Below the pieces are notes generated by a model. That model ran no database searches. It had not been told where the DNA came from and was given only the letters and a program-made list of their open reading frames with translations. The translations under genes and the position numbers were made by a program. From NCBI RefSeq assembly GCF_030412915.1, contig NZ_JAUHJR010000010.1, positions 31,890-95,889 of the forward strand: a stretch of 64,000 nucleotides of DNA, written 5' to 3'. This document shows positions 50,901 to 59,985 of the stretch, piece by piece. This DNA comes from Nocardioides abyssi. GTDB lineage: Bacteria > Actinomycetota > Actinomycetes > Propionibacteriales > Nocardioidaceae. Numbering within the stretch: the first letter of the stretch is position 1; every line of letters starts with the position of its first letter.

Positions 50901-52156
50901 TGATCAAGATGACCTGCGCCGCTGCGCCGCCGGCTCCGACCACGGCTCCGACGCTGTCGGGCCCGGCAACCGTCGGCGCCACCCTGACGGTGAACGGCGG
51001 AGTGTGGGACCACGGCATCGCCAAGACCGGCGTCCGGTGGTACCGCGGCGGCGCGCTCGTCGCGACGGGCAACAGCTACGTGGTGGCCGCCGCTGACGCA
51101 GGGACCACGCTCACCGCTCGTGTCGTGGCCCGCCGGGCGTCGTACACGCAGGAGTACGGCACGGGGAACATCGTGGTCTTCGACGAGGTCACCCACGACG
51201 TCACCGCGACCGTTCCCGGTACGTCGGGCGGCGGCGGCGGTGGTGGCGGTGGCGGCAGCACCGCCCTCGTGGCCACGGCCGACCCGACCATCACCGGGAC
51301 CGCCAAGGTCGGCCAGACGCTCAAGGCGAGCACCGGCACGTGGAACGGCACGGACCTGACGTACTCCTACGCCTGGTCGCGTGGTGGCACGCCCATCGCC
51401 GTGGCCACCGGTGCGGAGTACGTCGCGACCGCTGCGGACGCCGACAAGGCGATCACGGTGACGGTCACGGCCAGCAAGACCGGCCTGACCGACGGCAAGG
51501 CGACCAGCGCGGCGGTCACCGTCGCGAAGGGCGACGCGCCGACGGCGACGACGGCCCCCGCGGTCACCGGCGACGCCGAGCCGGGCGGGACGCTGACGGT
51601 CTCGAGCGGCACGTGGAGCGAGCCGGGGGTGACGTTCGCCTACCAGTGGTTGGTGGACGGCACGCCGGTGAGCGGCGCGACCGGCCCGTCGTACGTCGTC
51701 AGGACGGGCGACGCGGGCAAGAAGGTCTCGGTCCGGGTCACCGCGACCAAGGCCGGGTACGCCGACGGGTCGGCGACGACGGAGGCCGTCACGGTCGACG
51801 ACGCGCCGCCGCCGCCGGCCACGAAGGTCGGGTCCGACACGACGGCCACGCTGGCGCGGGACGTCGTCCGGGCCGGCAAGCGCGCGAAGCTGCAGGTCCG
51901 GGTCGCGCTCGACAACGGCAAGCGCGCCGTGGGTCGTCTCGTGGTCCGGGTCGACGGCCGGAAGGTCGCCGAGCGGGCGATGGGCGCGGGGGCCGACGGC
52001 CGGCTCGTGCTGCGGCTGCCGAAGCTGGGGGTCGGCGAGCACACCGTGCGCGTCCGGTACCTCGGCAACGGCAAGGCGAAGGCGTCCTCCTCGGAGAAGC
52101 TGTCGCTGGTCGTGCAGGTCAAGCGCAGCAGCAAGCCGCTCCCGTTGCTCCTCTGA
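47954..52156 (+). CDS. Large secreted multidomain protein with NIDO and Ig-like domains
   Basis: A 1,400-residue exported protein. A signal peptide (1–32) is followed by several Cna-B/carboxypeptidase-regulatory-like beta domains (to about 450), a nidogen-like domain (about 487–683; SKIYINNNGNVTFDG, IIAPFFADVDTR, LNTFQLVLS), another carboxypeptidase-regulatory repeat (about 691–750), Ig-like repeats (about 993–1090, 1103–1187, 1190–1270), a run of ten glycines (1092–1101), and a final beta domain. There is no LPXTG or C-terminal membrane helix. Such architecture suggests adhesion or matrix binding. It sits between tilS and hpt, which are normally adjacent. The codon usage is slightly less G+C-rich than in neighbours. 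Confidence 0.85.
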   Translation: MRSTPTRRPLFLLAIVLALVLSGLGFSPALADEETGPTTLVTAIARDAQTGALLDGVEVHLVQHDGDSWYPVDQRTTEDGSAVFAVPPGNYVLGFRPPGRAYVPVLGNGVDPQPERPGDPGTFTVADDTPDLEYVSMLRQRWSADGPAVHGVLAGPGGVRPDGVLVEAYEVGDSEPAASVETYASRRPNGPQHGYFELFLQPGTYDLRISDPFDERYEARTVPGVEVTTESQDLGTIDLEAAGQPPAGGISLTVVDENDVPVPGVWVDIYRRDPRTGRFGSVMGGLPEPGSSSLQFDGLRTGRTYTACARFGTTEQCLGGANRPGEAETFEVSADVSTAVGPLVVTPLSTLAGAVRAPHGTIVGKPKVTAWVWSGEFEAWTRYAHRTGRPDGSFGIEVPTGATVALQVGRNGFARTYTGGGNERPGVPTADNSLMAGPGTTQVGRIELEPLPFANSAGPVVKGAEGEHCLSQPLGRNDDRSTRRVAIPFDLTFFGSEYSKIYINNNGNVTFDGPRGAYTPEAINGGPDEQDGAIIAPFFADVDTRGLESRIVTYGTSPDGNSLCVNWADVGYFPSRTDKLNTFQLVLSKATGSGVVPGDFDITFNYNRVEWETGDASGGSDGMGGTSALAGFTAGTGEPGTFVQLDGSLENGALVEGGPKSLSTRSQNSATPGRFIFRVRNDVANADLGDLRGRVLLPDGETAAPGAVVQACTRGSVCPTTTTNDTGRFVFTGIPVGEYVLRVNPPAVEGLTLLSAISSASVQPDGNAQDVTVVLEEPVIAGPQDVVLTTAGSTPGAGAVRVGDDGVPVTDYRADLDLVVNGCPGVIDPTFTLTLNGAVQATGALVEESPGRYTAVVPATYPQHGAANLTTSVPRDCGDRTTVGFDLYIDPSGVVTDQYGRLLAGAEVTLRRSDSENGTYGILPDGSALMSSSNRTNPDTTDPVGYFRWDVVTGWYKVDASKSGCAPASTPALEVPPERLDLLIKMTCAAAPPAPTTAPTLSGPATVGATLTVNGGVWDHGIAKTGVRWYRGGALVATGNSYVVAAADAGTTLTARVVARRASYTQEYGTGNIVVFDEVTHDVTATVPGTSGGGGGGGGGGSTALVATADPTITGTAKVGQTLKASTGTWNGTDLTYSYAWSRGGTPIAVATGAEYVATAADADKAITVTVTASKTGLTDGKATSAAVTVAKGDAPTATTAPAVTGDAEPGGTLTVSSGTWSEPGVTFAYQWLVDGTPVSGATGPSYVVRTGDAGKKVSVRVTATKAGYADGSATTEAVTVDDAPPPPATKVGSDTTATLARDVVRAGKRAKLQVRVALDNGKRAVGRLVVRVDGRKVAERAMGAGADGRLVLRLPKLGVGEHTVRVRYLGNGKAKASSSEKLSLVVQVKRSSKPLPLLL

Positions 52157-52170
52157 CGGGCGGTGCGTGA

Positions 52171-52209
52171 CCGAGGGGGCGGGGGTGCGCGGCACCTCCG
52201 CCCCCTCGG
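52171..52209 (+). terminator. Strong hairpin after the large secreted-protein gene
   Basis: CCGAGGGGGCGG and CCGCCCCCTCGG pair perfectly, with a further GGTGC/GCACC stem after one G·T pair. It would isolate the secreted-protein transcript from hpt. Confidence 0.75.
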
Positions 52210-52242
52210 GCGTCCCGGGAGGCGACGGCCTACGCTGCTCGC

Positions 52243-52794
52243 ATGGACGCTGCTGACGTGTCGGACGACCTGGTCAACGTGCTCTTCACCGAGGCCCAGA
52301 TCCAGGAGCGGATCAAGGGGATGGCGGCCGAGATCGAGCGCGACTACGAGGGCAAGGAGCTGCTGATCGTCGGCATCCTGCGCGGAGCCGTGATGGTCAT
52401 GGCCGACATGGCGCGCAGCTTCCACCGCCACGTGGAGATGGACTGGATGGCGGTCTCGTCGTACGGCTCGGGCACCAAGTCCAGCGGCGTCGTCCGCATC
52501 CTCAAGGACCTCGACACCGACATCAGCGGCCGGCACGTGGTCATCGTCGACGAGATCATCGACACCGGCCTGACCCTGTCGTGGCTGACCTCGAACCTCA
52601 GCAGCCGCAACCCGGCGAGCGTCGAGATCGCGACCCTGCTCCGCAAGCCCGAGGCGCTGCAGATGCCGGTCGACGTCAAGTACGTCGGGTGGGACATCCC
52701 CAACGAGTTCGTCGTCGGCTACGGCCTGGACTACCGCGAGCGCTACCGCAACCTGCGCGACATCGGCACCCTGGCGCCGCACGTCTACTCCTGA
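52243..52794 (+). CDS. hpt: Hypoxanthine phosphoribosyltransferase
   Basis: Purine-salvage enzyme of 183 residues, converting hypoxanthine (and guanine) with PRPP to IMP or GMP. The PRPP-binding motif is VVIVDEIIDTGLTL (about 100–113); VGILRGAVMVMADM and DWMAVSSYGSGTKSSG are the other family segments, and VVGYGLDYRERYR the C-terminal one. It normally lies between tilS and ftsH. TACGCT 6 nt before the ATG suggests its own leaderless promoter. Confidence 0.96.
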   Translation: MDAADVSDDLVNVLFTEAQIQERIKGMAAEIERDYEGKELLIVGILRGAVMVMADMARSFHRHVEMDWMAVSSYGSGTKSSGVVRILKDLDTDISGRHVVIVDEIIDTGLTLSWLTSNLSSRNPASVEIATLLRKPEALQMPVDVKYVGWDIPNEFVVGYGLDYRERYRNLRDIGTLAPHVYS

Positions 52795-52820
52795 CCGGCC
52801 TGACCCGGCCTCCGCGCGCC

Positions 52821-52897
52821 CACATATCGGGGTAGTCCCGCACATACCGGGGCAGATCTGCCCCGATATGTGCAGGGGTCACCGGTGAACCGGGGAC
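52821..52897. repeat. Second copy of the CACATATCGGGG palindromic element
   Basis: 52840–52873 is a near-perfect palindrome (one mismatched pair) centred on AGATCT, and 52848–52897 matches 24411–24460 at 48 of 50 bases. An additional degenerate unit, CACATATCGGGG at 52821–52832, stands before it, so the word occurs three times here. It occupies the hpt–ftsH gap. Confidence 0.88.
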
Positions 52898-52982
52898 CCC
52901 GACGCCGGCCCGGACCGGTCCTGCTCCCCGTTGCCGCCGACCTGTACCGTCAGGGATTCAAGACGAGCGTCGGAAGAAGCCT

Positions 52983-55066
<2,084 letters not shown>

Positions 55067-55070
<4 letters not shown>

Positions 55071-55687
55071 CCGACCCGGTGACGCAGGTCGATCGCGACC
55101 CGGCCAACGTGCCGGCGTTCGACCAGGCGCGAGCCGAGGCGGCCGTCCGCGAGCTGCTCATCGCCATCGGTGAGGACCCCGACCGCGAGGGCCTGTTGAG
55201 CACGCCGGCCCGCGTCGCCCGGGCGTACGCCGAGGTGACGGCCGGGCTGCGGATGCGGCCCGAGGACGTCCTCACCACGACCTTCGACATCGGTCACGAG
55301 GAGATGGTGCTGGTCCGCGACATCGAGCTGTGGTCGATGTGCGAGCACCACCTCGTCCCGTTCACCGGTGTCGCCCACGTCGGCTACATCCCCGCCGAGA
55401 CCGGCAAGATCACCGGCCTGTCGAAGCTGGCCCGCCTCGTCGACGTCTACGCGCGTCGTCCGCAGGTCCAGGAGCGGCTGACCACCCAGGTCGCCGACGC
55501 GCTGGTGGAGATCCTCGAGGCGCGCGGTGTCGTCGTCGTGATCGAGGCCGAGCACCTGTGCATGACCATGCGCGGCGTGCGCAAGGCCGGCGCCCGCACC
55601 ATCACCTCCGCGGTCCGCGGCACCTTCCTCACCGAGCCCGCGACGCGCGCCGAGGCGATGGCGCTGATCCGCGGCGGCACCCGCTGA
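55067..55687 (+). CDS. folE: GTP cyclohydrolase I
   Basis: First enzyme of folate synthesis, making 7,8-dihydroneopterin triphosphate from GTP. The 206-residue protein has the zinc ligands C92 and H95 ([11 protein letters not shown]) and C165 (EHLCMTMRG), and [20 protein letters not shown]. The GTG start is read from the GTGA overlap with the ftsH stop, and gives the normal length. It is followed by folP after 8 bp. Confidence 0.96.
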
Positions 55688-55695
55688 GGCCAGCG

Positions 55696-56616
55696 GTGGC
55701 GACCCCGCAGGGCCAGCACCGCGGCGCCTCCCCGGCGTCGACGGCGGGCCACCTGTTCGTGCCGATGGGGCGGCCCCGCGTGATGGGGATCGTCAACGTC
55801 ACGCCCGACTCCTTCTCCGACGGCGGGCGGTACGTCGAGCCCGACGCCGCCGTCGAGCACGGCCGCCGGCTGCTGGCCGACGGCGCCGACGTGCTCGACA
55901 TCGGTGGCGAGTCGACCCGTCCGGGCGCGACCCGGCCGCTGGTCTCCGAGGAGCTCGACCGCGTCGTCCCGGTCATCCGCGAGCTCTCCCGCGACGCGGT
56001 CGTCTCGGTCGACACGATGCGCGCCGAGGTCGCCGAGGCCGCGCTCGCGGCCGGTGCCACGATCGTCAACGACGTCTCCGGCGGCCTGGCCGACCCGCGG
56101 ATCCTCGAGGTCACCGCGGCCGCGGACGCGGTCTACGTCGCCATGCACTGGCGTGCCCACAGCACGCGGATGGCCGACTTCGCGACGTACGACGGTCCCG
56201 GCGGCGTCGTGGGCACGGTCGCGGCCGAGCTGGCCGAGCGGCTGGAGGTGGTCCTGGCCGCGGGCATCGACCCGGGCCGCGTGGTGCTGGACCCGGGGCT
56301 CGGCTTCGCCAAGCGCGGCGAGCACAACTGGGAGCTGCTGCGCGACCTCGACCCGGTGACCGCGCTCGGCCAGCCCGTGCTGGTCGGGGCGAGCCGCAAG
56401 TCGTTCCTCGGCCGCCTGCTCGCCGACGGGGGAGGTGCGCCACGCCCGGTCGAGGAGCGCGAGCACGCCCACGCCGCCGTCGTCGTCCACCTCGCCCAGC
56501 AGGGCGTGTGGGGGGTGCGCGTCCACGACGTGCGCGCCACCCGCGACGCCCTCGCCGTCGTCGAGGCCCTGCGGGGCCCGACGCCCGTCGCACCCGACCG
56601 GGAAGGACGCCCATGA
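55696..56616 (+). CDS. folP: Dihydropteroate synthase
   Basis: Joins 6-hydroxymethyl-dihydropterin pyrophosphate and p-aminobenzoate; the target of sulfonamides. MGIVNVTPDSFSDGGRYV, DIGGESTRPGA, IVNDVSGGLADP and VGASRKSFLGRLL are the conserved loops. The GTG start gives 306 residues with a 23-residue leader; an ATG at 55765 is an alternative giving the usual core. Its stop overlaps the folB ATG (ATGA). Confidence 0.95.
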   Translation: MATPQGQHRGASPASTAGHLFVPMGRPRVMGIVNVTPDSFSDGGRYVEPDAAVEHGRRLLADGADVLDIGGESTRPGATRPLVSEELDRVVPVIRELSRDAVVSVDTMRAEVAEAALAAGATIVNDVSGGLADPRILEVTAAADAVYVAMHWRAHSTRMADFATYDGPGGVVGTVAAELAERLEVVLAAGIDPGRVVLDPGLGFAKRGEHNWELLRDLDPVTALGQPVLVGASRKSFLGRLLADGGGAPRPVEEREHAHAAVVVHLAQQGVWGVRVHDVRATRDALAVVEALRGPTPVAPDREGRP

Positions 56617-56981
56617 CCGACGAGATATCCGTCACCGGCATCGAGTGCTGGGGCCACCACGGGGTCTTCGACTTCGAGCGGAGGGACGGCCAGACCTTCG
56701 TCGTGGACCTCGTGCTCGGCGTCGACACCGCCCCCGCGGCGGCCAGTGACGACTTGCACGACACCGTTGACTACGGAAGTCTCGTCGCGGCGGTCAAGAC
56801 CGCCGTGGAGCACGACCCGGTCGACCTGATCGAGACCCTGGCCCAGCGGATCGCGGGCGTCTGCCTCGCGGACGCCAAGGTCGCCTGGACCCGGGTCACG
56901 GTCCACAAGCCGGACGCACCCGTCGACGCGACGTTCGCCGACGTCGCACTCACCATCACCCGGAGGGCCCACCGTGACTGA
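56613..56981 (+). CDS. folB: Dihydroneopterin aldolase
   Basis: Converts 7,8-dihydroneopterin to 6-hydroxymethyl-dihydropterin and glycolaldehyde. In 122 residues it has GIECWGHHGVFDFERRDGQT, the DTVDYGSLV segment with the catalytic tyrosine, LIETLAQRIA and VTVHKPDAP with the conserved lysine. It overlaps folP by 4 bp and folK by 8 bp. Confidence 0.95.
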   Translation: MTDEISVTGIECWGHHGVFDFERRDGQTFVVDLVLGVDTAPAAASDDLHDTVDYGSLVAAVKTAVEHDPVDLIETLAQRIAGVCLADAKVAWTRVTVHKPDAPVDATFADVALTITRRAHRD

Positions 56982-57543
56982 GACCCCCAACCCGCACATC
57001 ATCGACGCCGACACCCTCACCGGGGAGATGCGTCCGATCCGCCGTGCGGTCCTGGCCCTGGGGTCCAACCTCGGTGAGCGGATGACCGCCCTCCAGGGCG
57101 CGGTCAACGCGATCGCCGACACCCCCGACGTGTGGGTGACCGCCGCGTCGCCGGTCTACGAGACCGAGCCTGTCGACTCCCCGCCGGAGGCGAAGACCTA
57201 CCTCAACGCCGTCGTCCTCGTCGACACCACGCTCGCCGCGAGCCGCCTGATGGACCGCGCGCTCGCCATCGAGGACGCCTTCGAGCGCGAGCGCGGCGAG
57301 GTCCCCAACGCCCCGCGCACCCTCGACGTCGACCTGATCGTCGTCGGCGACCGCCGCAGCGACGAGCCGAGCCTGCGGCTGCCGCACCCGCGGGCGCACG
57401 AGCGCGCGTTCGTCCTCAAGCCGTGGTTCGACCTCGAGCCCGACGCCGAGCTGCCGGGCCACGGCCCGATCAGCGAGCTGCTCGCCAACCTCGGCACCGA
57501 CGGGCTGACGCCGCGTGAGGACCTGACGCTCGAGGTCGGGTGA
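56974..57543 (+). CDS. folK: 2-amino-4-hydroxy-6-hydroxymethyldihydropteridine pyrophosphokinase
   Basis: Transfers pyrophosphate from ATP to 6-hydroxymethyl-dihydropterin, giving the folP substrate. LALGSNLGERMTALQGAVNA, SPVYETEPV, APRTLDVDLIVVGD and LPHPRAHERAFVLKPW are the family motifs within 189 residues. An N-terminal extension of about 24 residues precedes the core. The GTG start overlaps the folB end by 8 bp; the stop overlaps the DUF3180 start as GTGA. Confidence 0.95.
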   Translation: MTETPNPHIIDADTLTGEMRPIRRAVLALGSNLGERMTALQGAVNAIADTPDVWVTAASPVYETEPVDSPPEAKTYLNAVVLVDTTLAASRLMDRALAIEDAFERERGEVPNAPRTLDVDLIVVGDRRSDEPSLRLPHPRAHERAFVLKPWFDLEPDAELPGHGPISELLANLGTDGLTPREDLTLEVG

Positions 57544-58034
57544 GCGACCCGCTCGGCACCCCCGGCCCGCCGGAGGAACCGGGCGGCAGCCTCCGGCCCA
57601 CCTCGCCGGCGGCCCTGACCGGCTGGGCCGTCGTCGGCCTGGTCGGCGGCTGGCTCCTGCACCCGCTCGCCGACCGCTGGGGAACCCCGCCGCTCGTCAC
57701 CTGGGCACAGCCGCTCGCGCTGGTGCTCGTCGTGGCGATCCTCGGCTCGACCGCGTGGGTGACCCACCGCCAGGTCCACGTGCGCCGCGAGCGGCTGGAG
57801 CCGCAGCAGGCCGTCAACCGGCTGGTGCTCGCGCGCGCCTGTGCGTACGTCGGGGCGCTGGCCGCCGGCGGCTACCTCGGGTACGCCGTGTCGTGGATCG
57901 GCGTGCCGGCCGAGCTGGCCGAGCAGCGCGCCTGGCGCTCGGCCGCCGCGGCGCTGGCCGGCGCCGGTGTGGCGGCCACCGCGTTGCTGCTCGAGCGCGC
58001 GTGTCGCGTCCGGTCCGACGACCCGGCGCCCTAA
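57540..58034 (+). CDS. DUF3180 membrane protein
   Basis: A 164-residue protein with four membrane helices, matching DUF3180, which almost always follows folK in actinobacteria. The loop HRQVHVRRERLEPQQAVNRLVLARA, between helices two and three, is the family landmark. Its function is unknown; the coupling to folK (GTGA overlap) suggests co-expression with folate synthesis or the FtsH operon but not a catalytic role. Confidence 0.88.
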   Translation: MSDPLGTPGPPEEPGGSLRPTSPAALTGWAVVGLVGGWLLHPLADRWGTPPLVTWAQPLALVLVVAILGSTAWVTHRQVHVRRERLEPQQAVNRLVLARACAYVGALAAGGYLGYAVSWIGVPAELAEQRAWRSAAAALAGAGVAATALLLERACRVRSDDPAP

Positions 58035-58037
58035 CCT
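58032..58037 (+). promoter_or_regulatory. Probable -10 element for the coiled-coil protein gene
   Basis: TAACCT lies 7 nt before the ATG at 58045, overlapping the DUF3180 stop region; a leaderless transcript is likely. Confidence 0.5.
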
Positions 58038-58044
58038 GCTGGAC

Positions 58045-58659
58045 ATGGCAACCTCAGCAGCACCTTCGGTCACTCCTGCCTCGCGTCGCCGGCAGCGCTC
58101 GACGCGGCTGACCGTGGCCGTCGTGCTGCTCGTGGTGAGCGCGGTCGCCGTCGCGGCGGCCCTGGCCACCGGCTCCTGGGGCCTGACCGCCGGCGCGGCG
58201 GTGCTCGCCGTCGTCCTGGGCGCGGCCGCCACCCGGATCACCTCGGCCGAGCTGGCGCAGTCGCGCCGCGACGCCGCCCGCGACCGCGCCGAGCAGGCGC
58301 AGGCCTACCGCGTGATGGCCGAGGAGCGCGCCGCCGAGCACGCGACGTACGTCGAGACCGTCGAGCGCCGCATCGCCGACCGCGAGGCGACCATCGCCGA
58401 CCTCGAGCAGGGCCTGACCGAGGCCCAGCAGCGGGTCTCCGAGGCCACGCTCAAGCTGGGCAGTGAGGCCCGCCGCGCGGACGCCGCCGACCGGGCCCGC
58501 ACCGAGCTCGCCGCCGACCTCGACGCCGCCGAGGAGCGGGCCGCCGAGGCGATCGTGCGGATGGCCGAGCTGGAGCAGGAGGTCGACGTGCTGCGCGCCG
58601 AGCTCGAGGTCGTCACCGCCGCGTGGCAGACCGCGGAGGCCAGCCGCAAGCGCGCCTGA
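58045..58659 (+). CDS. Membrane-anchored coiled-coil protein
   Basis: A 204-residue protein with two hydrophobic helices near the N-terminus (about 22–45 and 47–66) and then an uninterrupted, charge-rich coiled coil to the end (AELAQSRRDAARDRAEQAQA, ADLEQGLTEAQQRVSEATLK). No enzymatic motif is seen. Similar proteins are common beside folK–DUF3180 in Nocardioides-like genomes; a structural or scaffolding role is a guess. Confidence 0.75.
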   Translation: MATSAAPSVTPASRRRQRSTRLTVAVVLLVVSAVAVAAALATGSWGLTAGAAVLAVVLGAAATRITSAELAQSRRDAARDRAEQAQAYRVMAEERAAEHATYVETVERRIADREATIADLEQGLTEAQQRVSEATLKLGSEARRADAADRARTELAADLDAAEERAAEAIVRMAELEQEVDVLRAELEVVTAAWQTAEASRKRA

Positions 58660-58684
58660 CCGGCCGACCCGGCCAGATCTGCCG

Positions 58685-58712
58685 ACCCCCGCGGCGTACC
58701 CCGCGGGGGTTT
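58685..58712 (+). terminator. Intrinsic terminator
   Basis: ACCCCCGCGG, loop CGTACC, CCGCGGGGGT, then TT form a 10-bp stem. It closes the ftsH–fol–coiled-coil run. Confidence 0.8.
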
Positions 58713-58745
58713 GCCGTGCCCGGTCATCGGGGAGACTTGTCCGTT

Positions 58746-59837
58746 GTGATCCCTGAGGACTCCCGGTTCGAGAACGACCCCGAGGAGCTCGTGGCCGAGG
58801 TGCCCGGGCTGCCGAGCGGGTGGGAGGTGGGCACGCCCGACCCGGCCGACCGCTTCGACGTGGCCCGGCTGACGCACCTGCTGCGCGCCCACGAGCGGCA
58901 CGGCCGCGGGTGGGCCGGCGCCGGCGTCGACGACGTGCTGGTCGAGGTCTCCGAGCACGGCCTGCGGATGCGGCAGAACGTCGTCGTCCGCGACGCCGAG
59001 GGCGAGATCCGTGCGTGGGCCAGCGCCCACGACCGCGCGGCCGGCCGGATGCTCTTCGTCCACGTCGTCGAGCGTGACCTGCCCGAGCGGGTCGCCAAGG
59101 CGTGCTCCGACGTGCTCTTCGAGTGGGGGGTCGGCCAGGCCAAGGTGCTCGGCGCCGCCCGCGGGCTGGAGACCCAGCAGATCGACACCGGCGCGTTCGC
59201 CGACGACGAGCGGCAGCACAAGTGGCTGGCGGACTCCGGCTTCGAGCGGGTGCGCACCTGGTGGCAGATGAGCCGCCCGGTCACCGCCGAGGAGGACGGG
59301 CTCATCCCCTCGCCCGACCGGTGGGAGGGCAAGGGCGTGGTGTTCCGCCGCGTCCGCCGCGCCGACGGCGGCATGCCCGACGCCGACGACCTCCGCAAGG
59401 TCCACGACGTGCTCGAGAGCGCGTTCGTCGACCACTTCAACCACCACGAGGAGACCTTCGAGGAGTTCGTCCACCGGCTCCGCGAGGACCCCGGCCACCG
59501 CTGGGACCACTGGTGGTTGGCCGAGCTGGTCGAGGACGGCGGCCGCACCGCTGTCGGCACCCTCGTCGGCGCGGTCTCCGAGAGCTCCGGCGGCGGGCCC
59601 GACGGGTCGTACGTCGAGTACCTCGGCGTCCTGGAGGCCGCCCGCGGCCGCGGCGTCGCCAAGGGCCTGCTGCGCACGATCATCGCCGACGCCGCCGGTC
59701 GCGGCCGCGACCGCGTGGGCCTCGAGGTCGACGCCGACTCCTCCACCGGGGCCGACGGGCTCTACACCTCGATGGGCTGGGTGACGAAGTACGTCACCGA
59801 GTCCTGGCACCGCGACGTCCCGGTCGACCCCGCCTGA
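58746..59837 (+). CDS. Tandem GNAT-domain acetyltransferase
   Basis: A 363-residue protein with two GNAT folds. The first (about 1–175) is degenerate (VRDAEGEIRAWASAHDRAAG); the second (about 180–345) keeps the CoA-binding RGRGVAKGLL motif in YLGVLEAARGRGVAKGLLRT and ends in GLYTSMGWVTKYV. The layout resembles mycothiol synthase MshD, but overall similarity is not close enough to assign that reaction. The GTG start follows the terminator by 33 bp. Only the second domain is likely to be active. Confidence 0.8.
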   Translation: MIPEDSRFENDPEELVAEVPGLPSGWEVGTPDPADRFDVARLTHLLRAHERHGRGWAGAGVDDVLVEVSEHGLRMRQNVVVRDAEGEIRAWASAHDRAAGRMLFVHVVERDLPERVAKACSDVLFEWGVGQAKVLGAARGLETQQIDTGAFADDERQHKWLADSGFERVRTWWQMSRPVTAEEDGLIPSPDRWEGKGVVFRRVRRADGGMPDADDLRKVHDVLESAFVDHFNHHEETFEEFVHRLREDPGHRWDHWWLAELVEDGGRTAVGTLVGAVSESSGGGPDGSYVEYLGVLEAARGRGVAKGLLRTIIADAAGRGRDRVGLEVDADSSTGADGLYTSMGWVTKYVTESWHRDVPVDPA

Positions 59838-59842
59838 CCCTT

Positions 59843-59985
59843 CCGCTGGTCGAACCGGGAGGCCTACCAGCGCCGAGCGTGTCGAGACCCCCGCACCGGC
59901 GCAGGGCGATGACCACGGCGAGGCCCCGGGCACGTCACCGGGTTTCGACACGGCTCGCCCGGGGGCTCGCCGGCTCAACCAGCGG
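59843..59985. repeat. Imperfect 143-bp inverted repeat
   Basis: CCGCTGGTCGAACCGG (59843–59858) faces CCGGCTCAACCAGCGG (59970–59985), and GAGCGTGTCGAGACCC (59875–59890) faces GGGTTTCGACACGGCTC (59939–59955). The right end encodes the last codons and stop of the minus-strand ATPase gene. Elements of the type GGTTTCGACACGGCTCGC…CCAGCGG are, to my knowledge, common between genes of Nocardioides. Confidence 0.75.

Noticed and set aside
43136-52195. A 3,000-codon open frame on the minus strand opposite ppa–hpt
   Set aside because: In 73% G+C DNA the antisense frames of real genes stay open for long stretches. Its translation is low-complexity Arg/Gly/Asp-rich text with no domain, and it covers several well-supported genes on the other strand, plus ppa itself in another frame.
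24396-52897. CRISPR array or phage attachment sites based on the repeated palindromes
   Set aside because: Copies are not regularly spaced, no cas, integrase or transposase gene is in the window, and the repeats are symmetric intergenic units.
58746-59837. Mycothiol synthase mshD
   Set aside because: The tandem GNAT layout is similar, but the first domain is degenerate and no specific MshD motif could be confirmed by eye.
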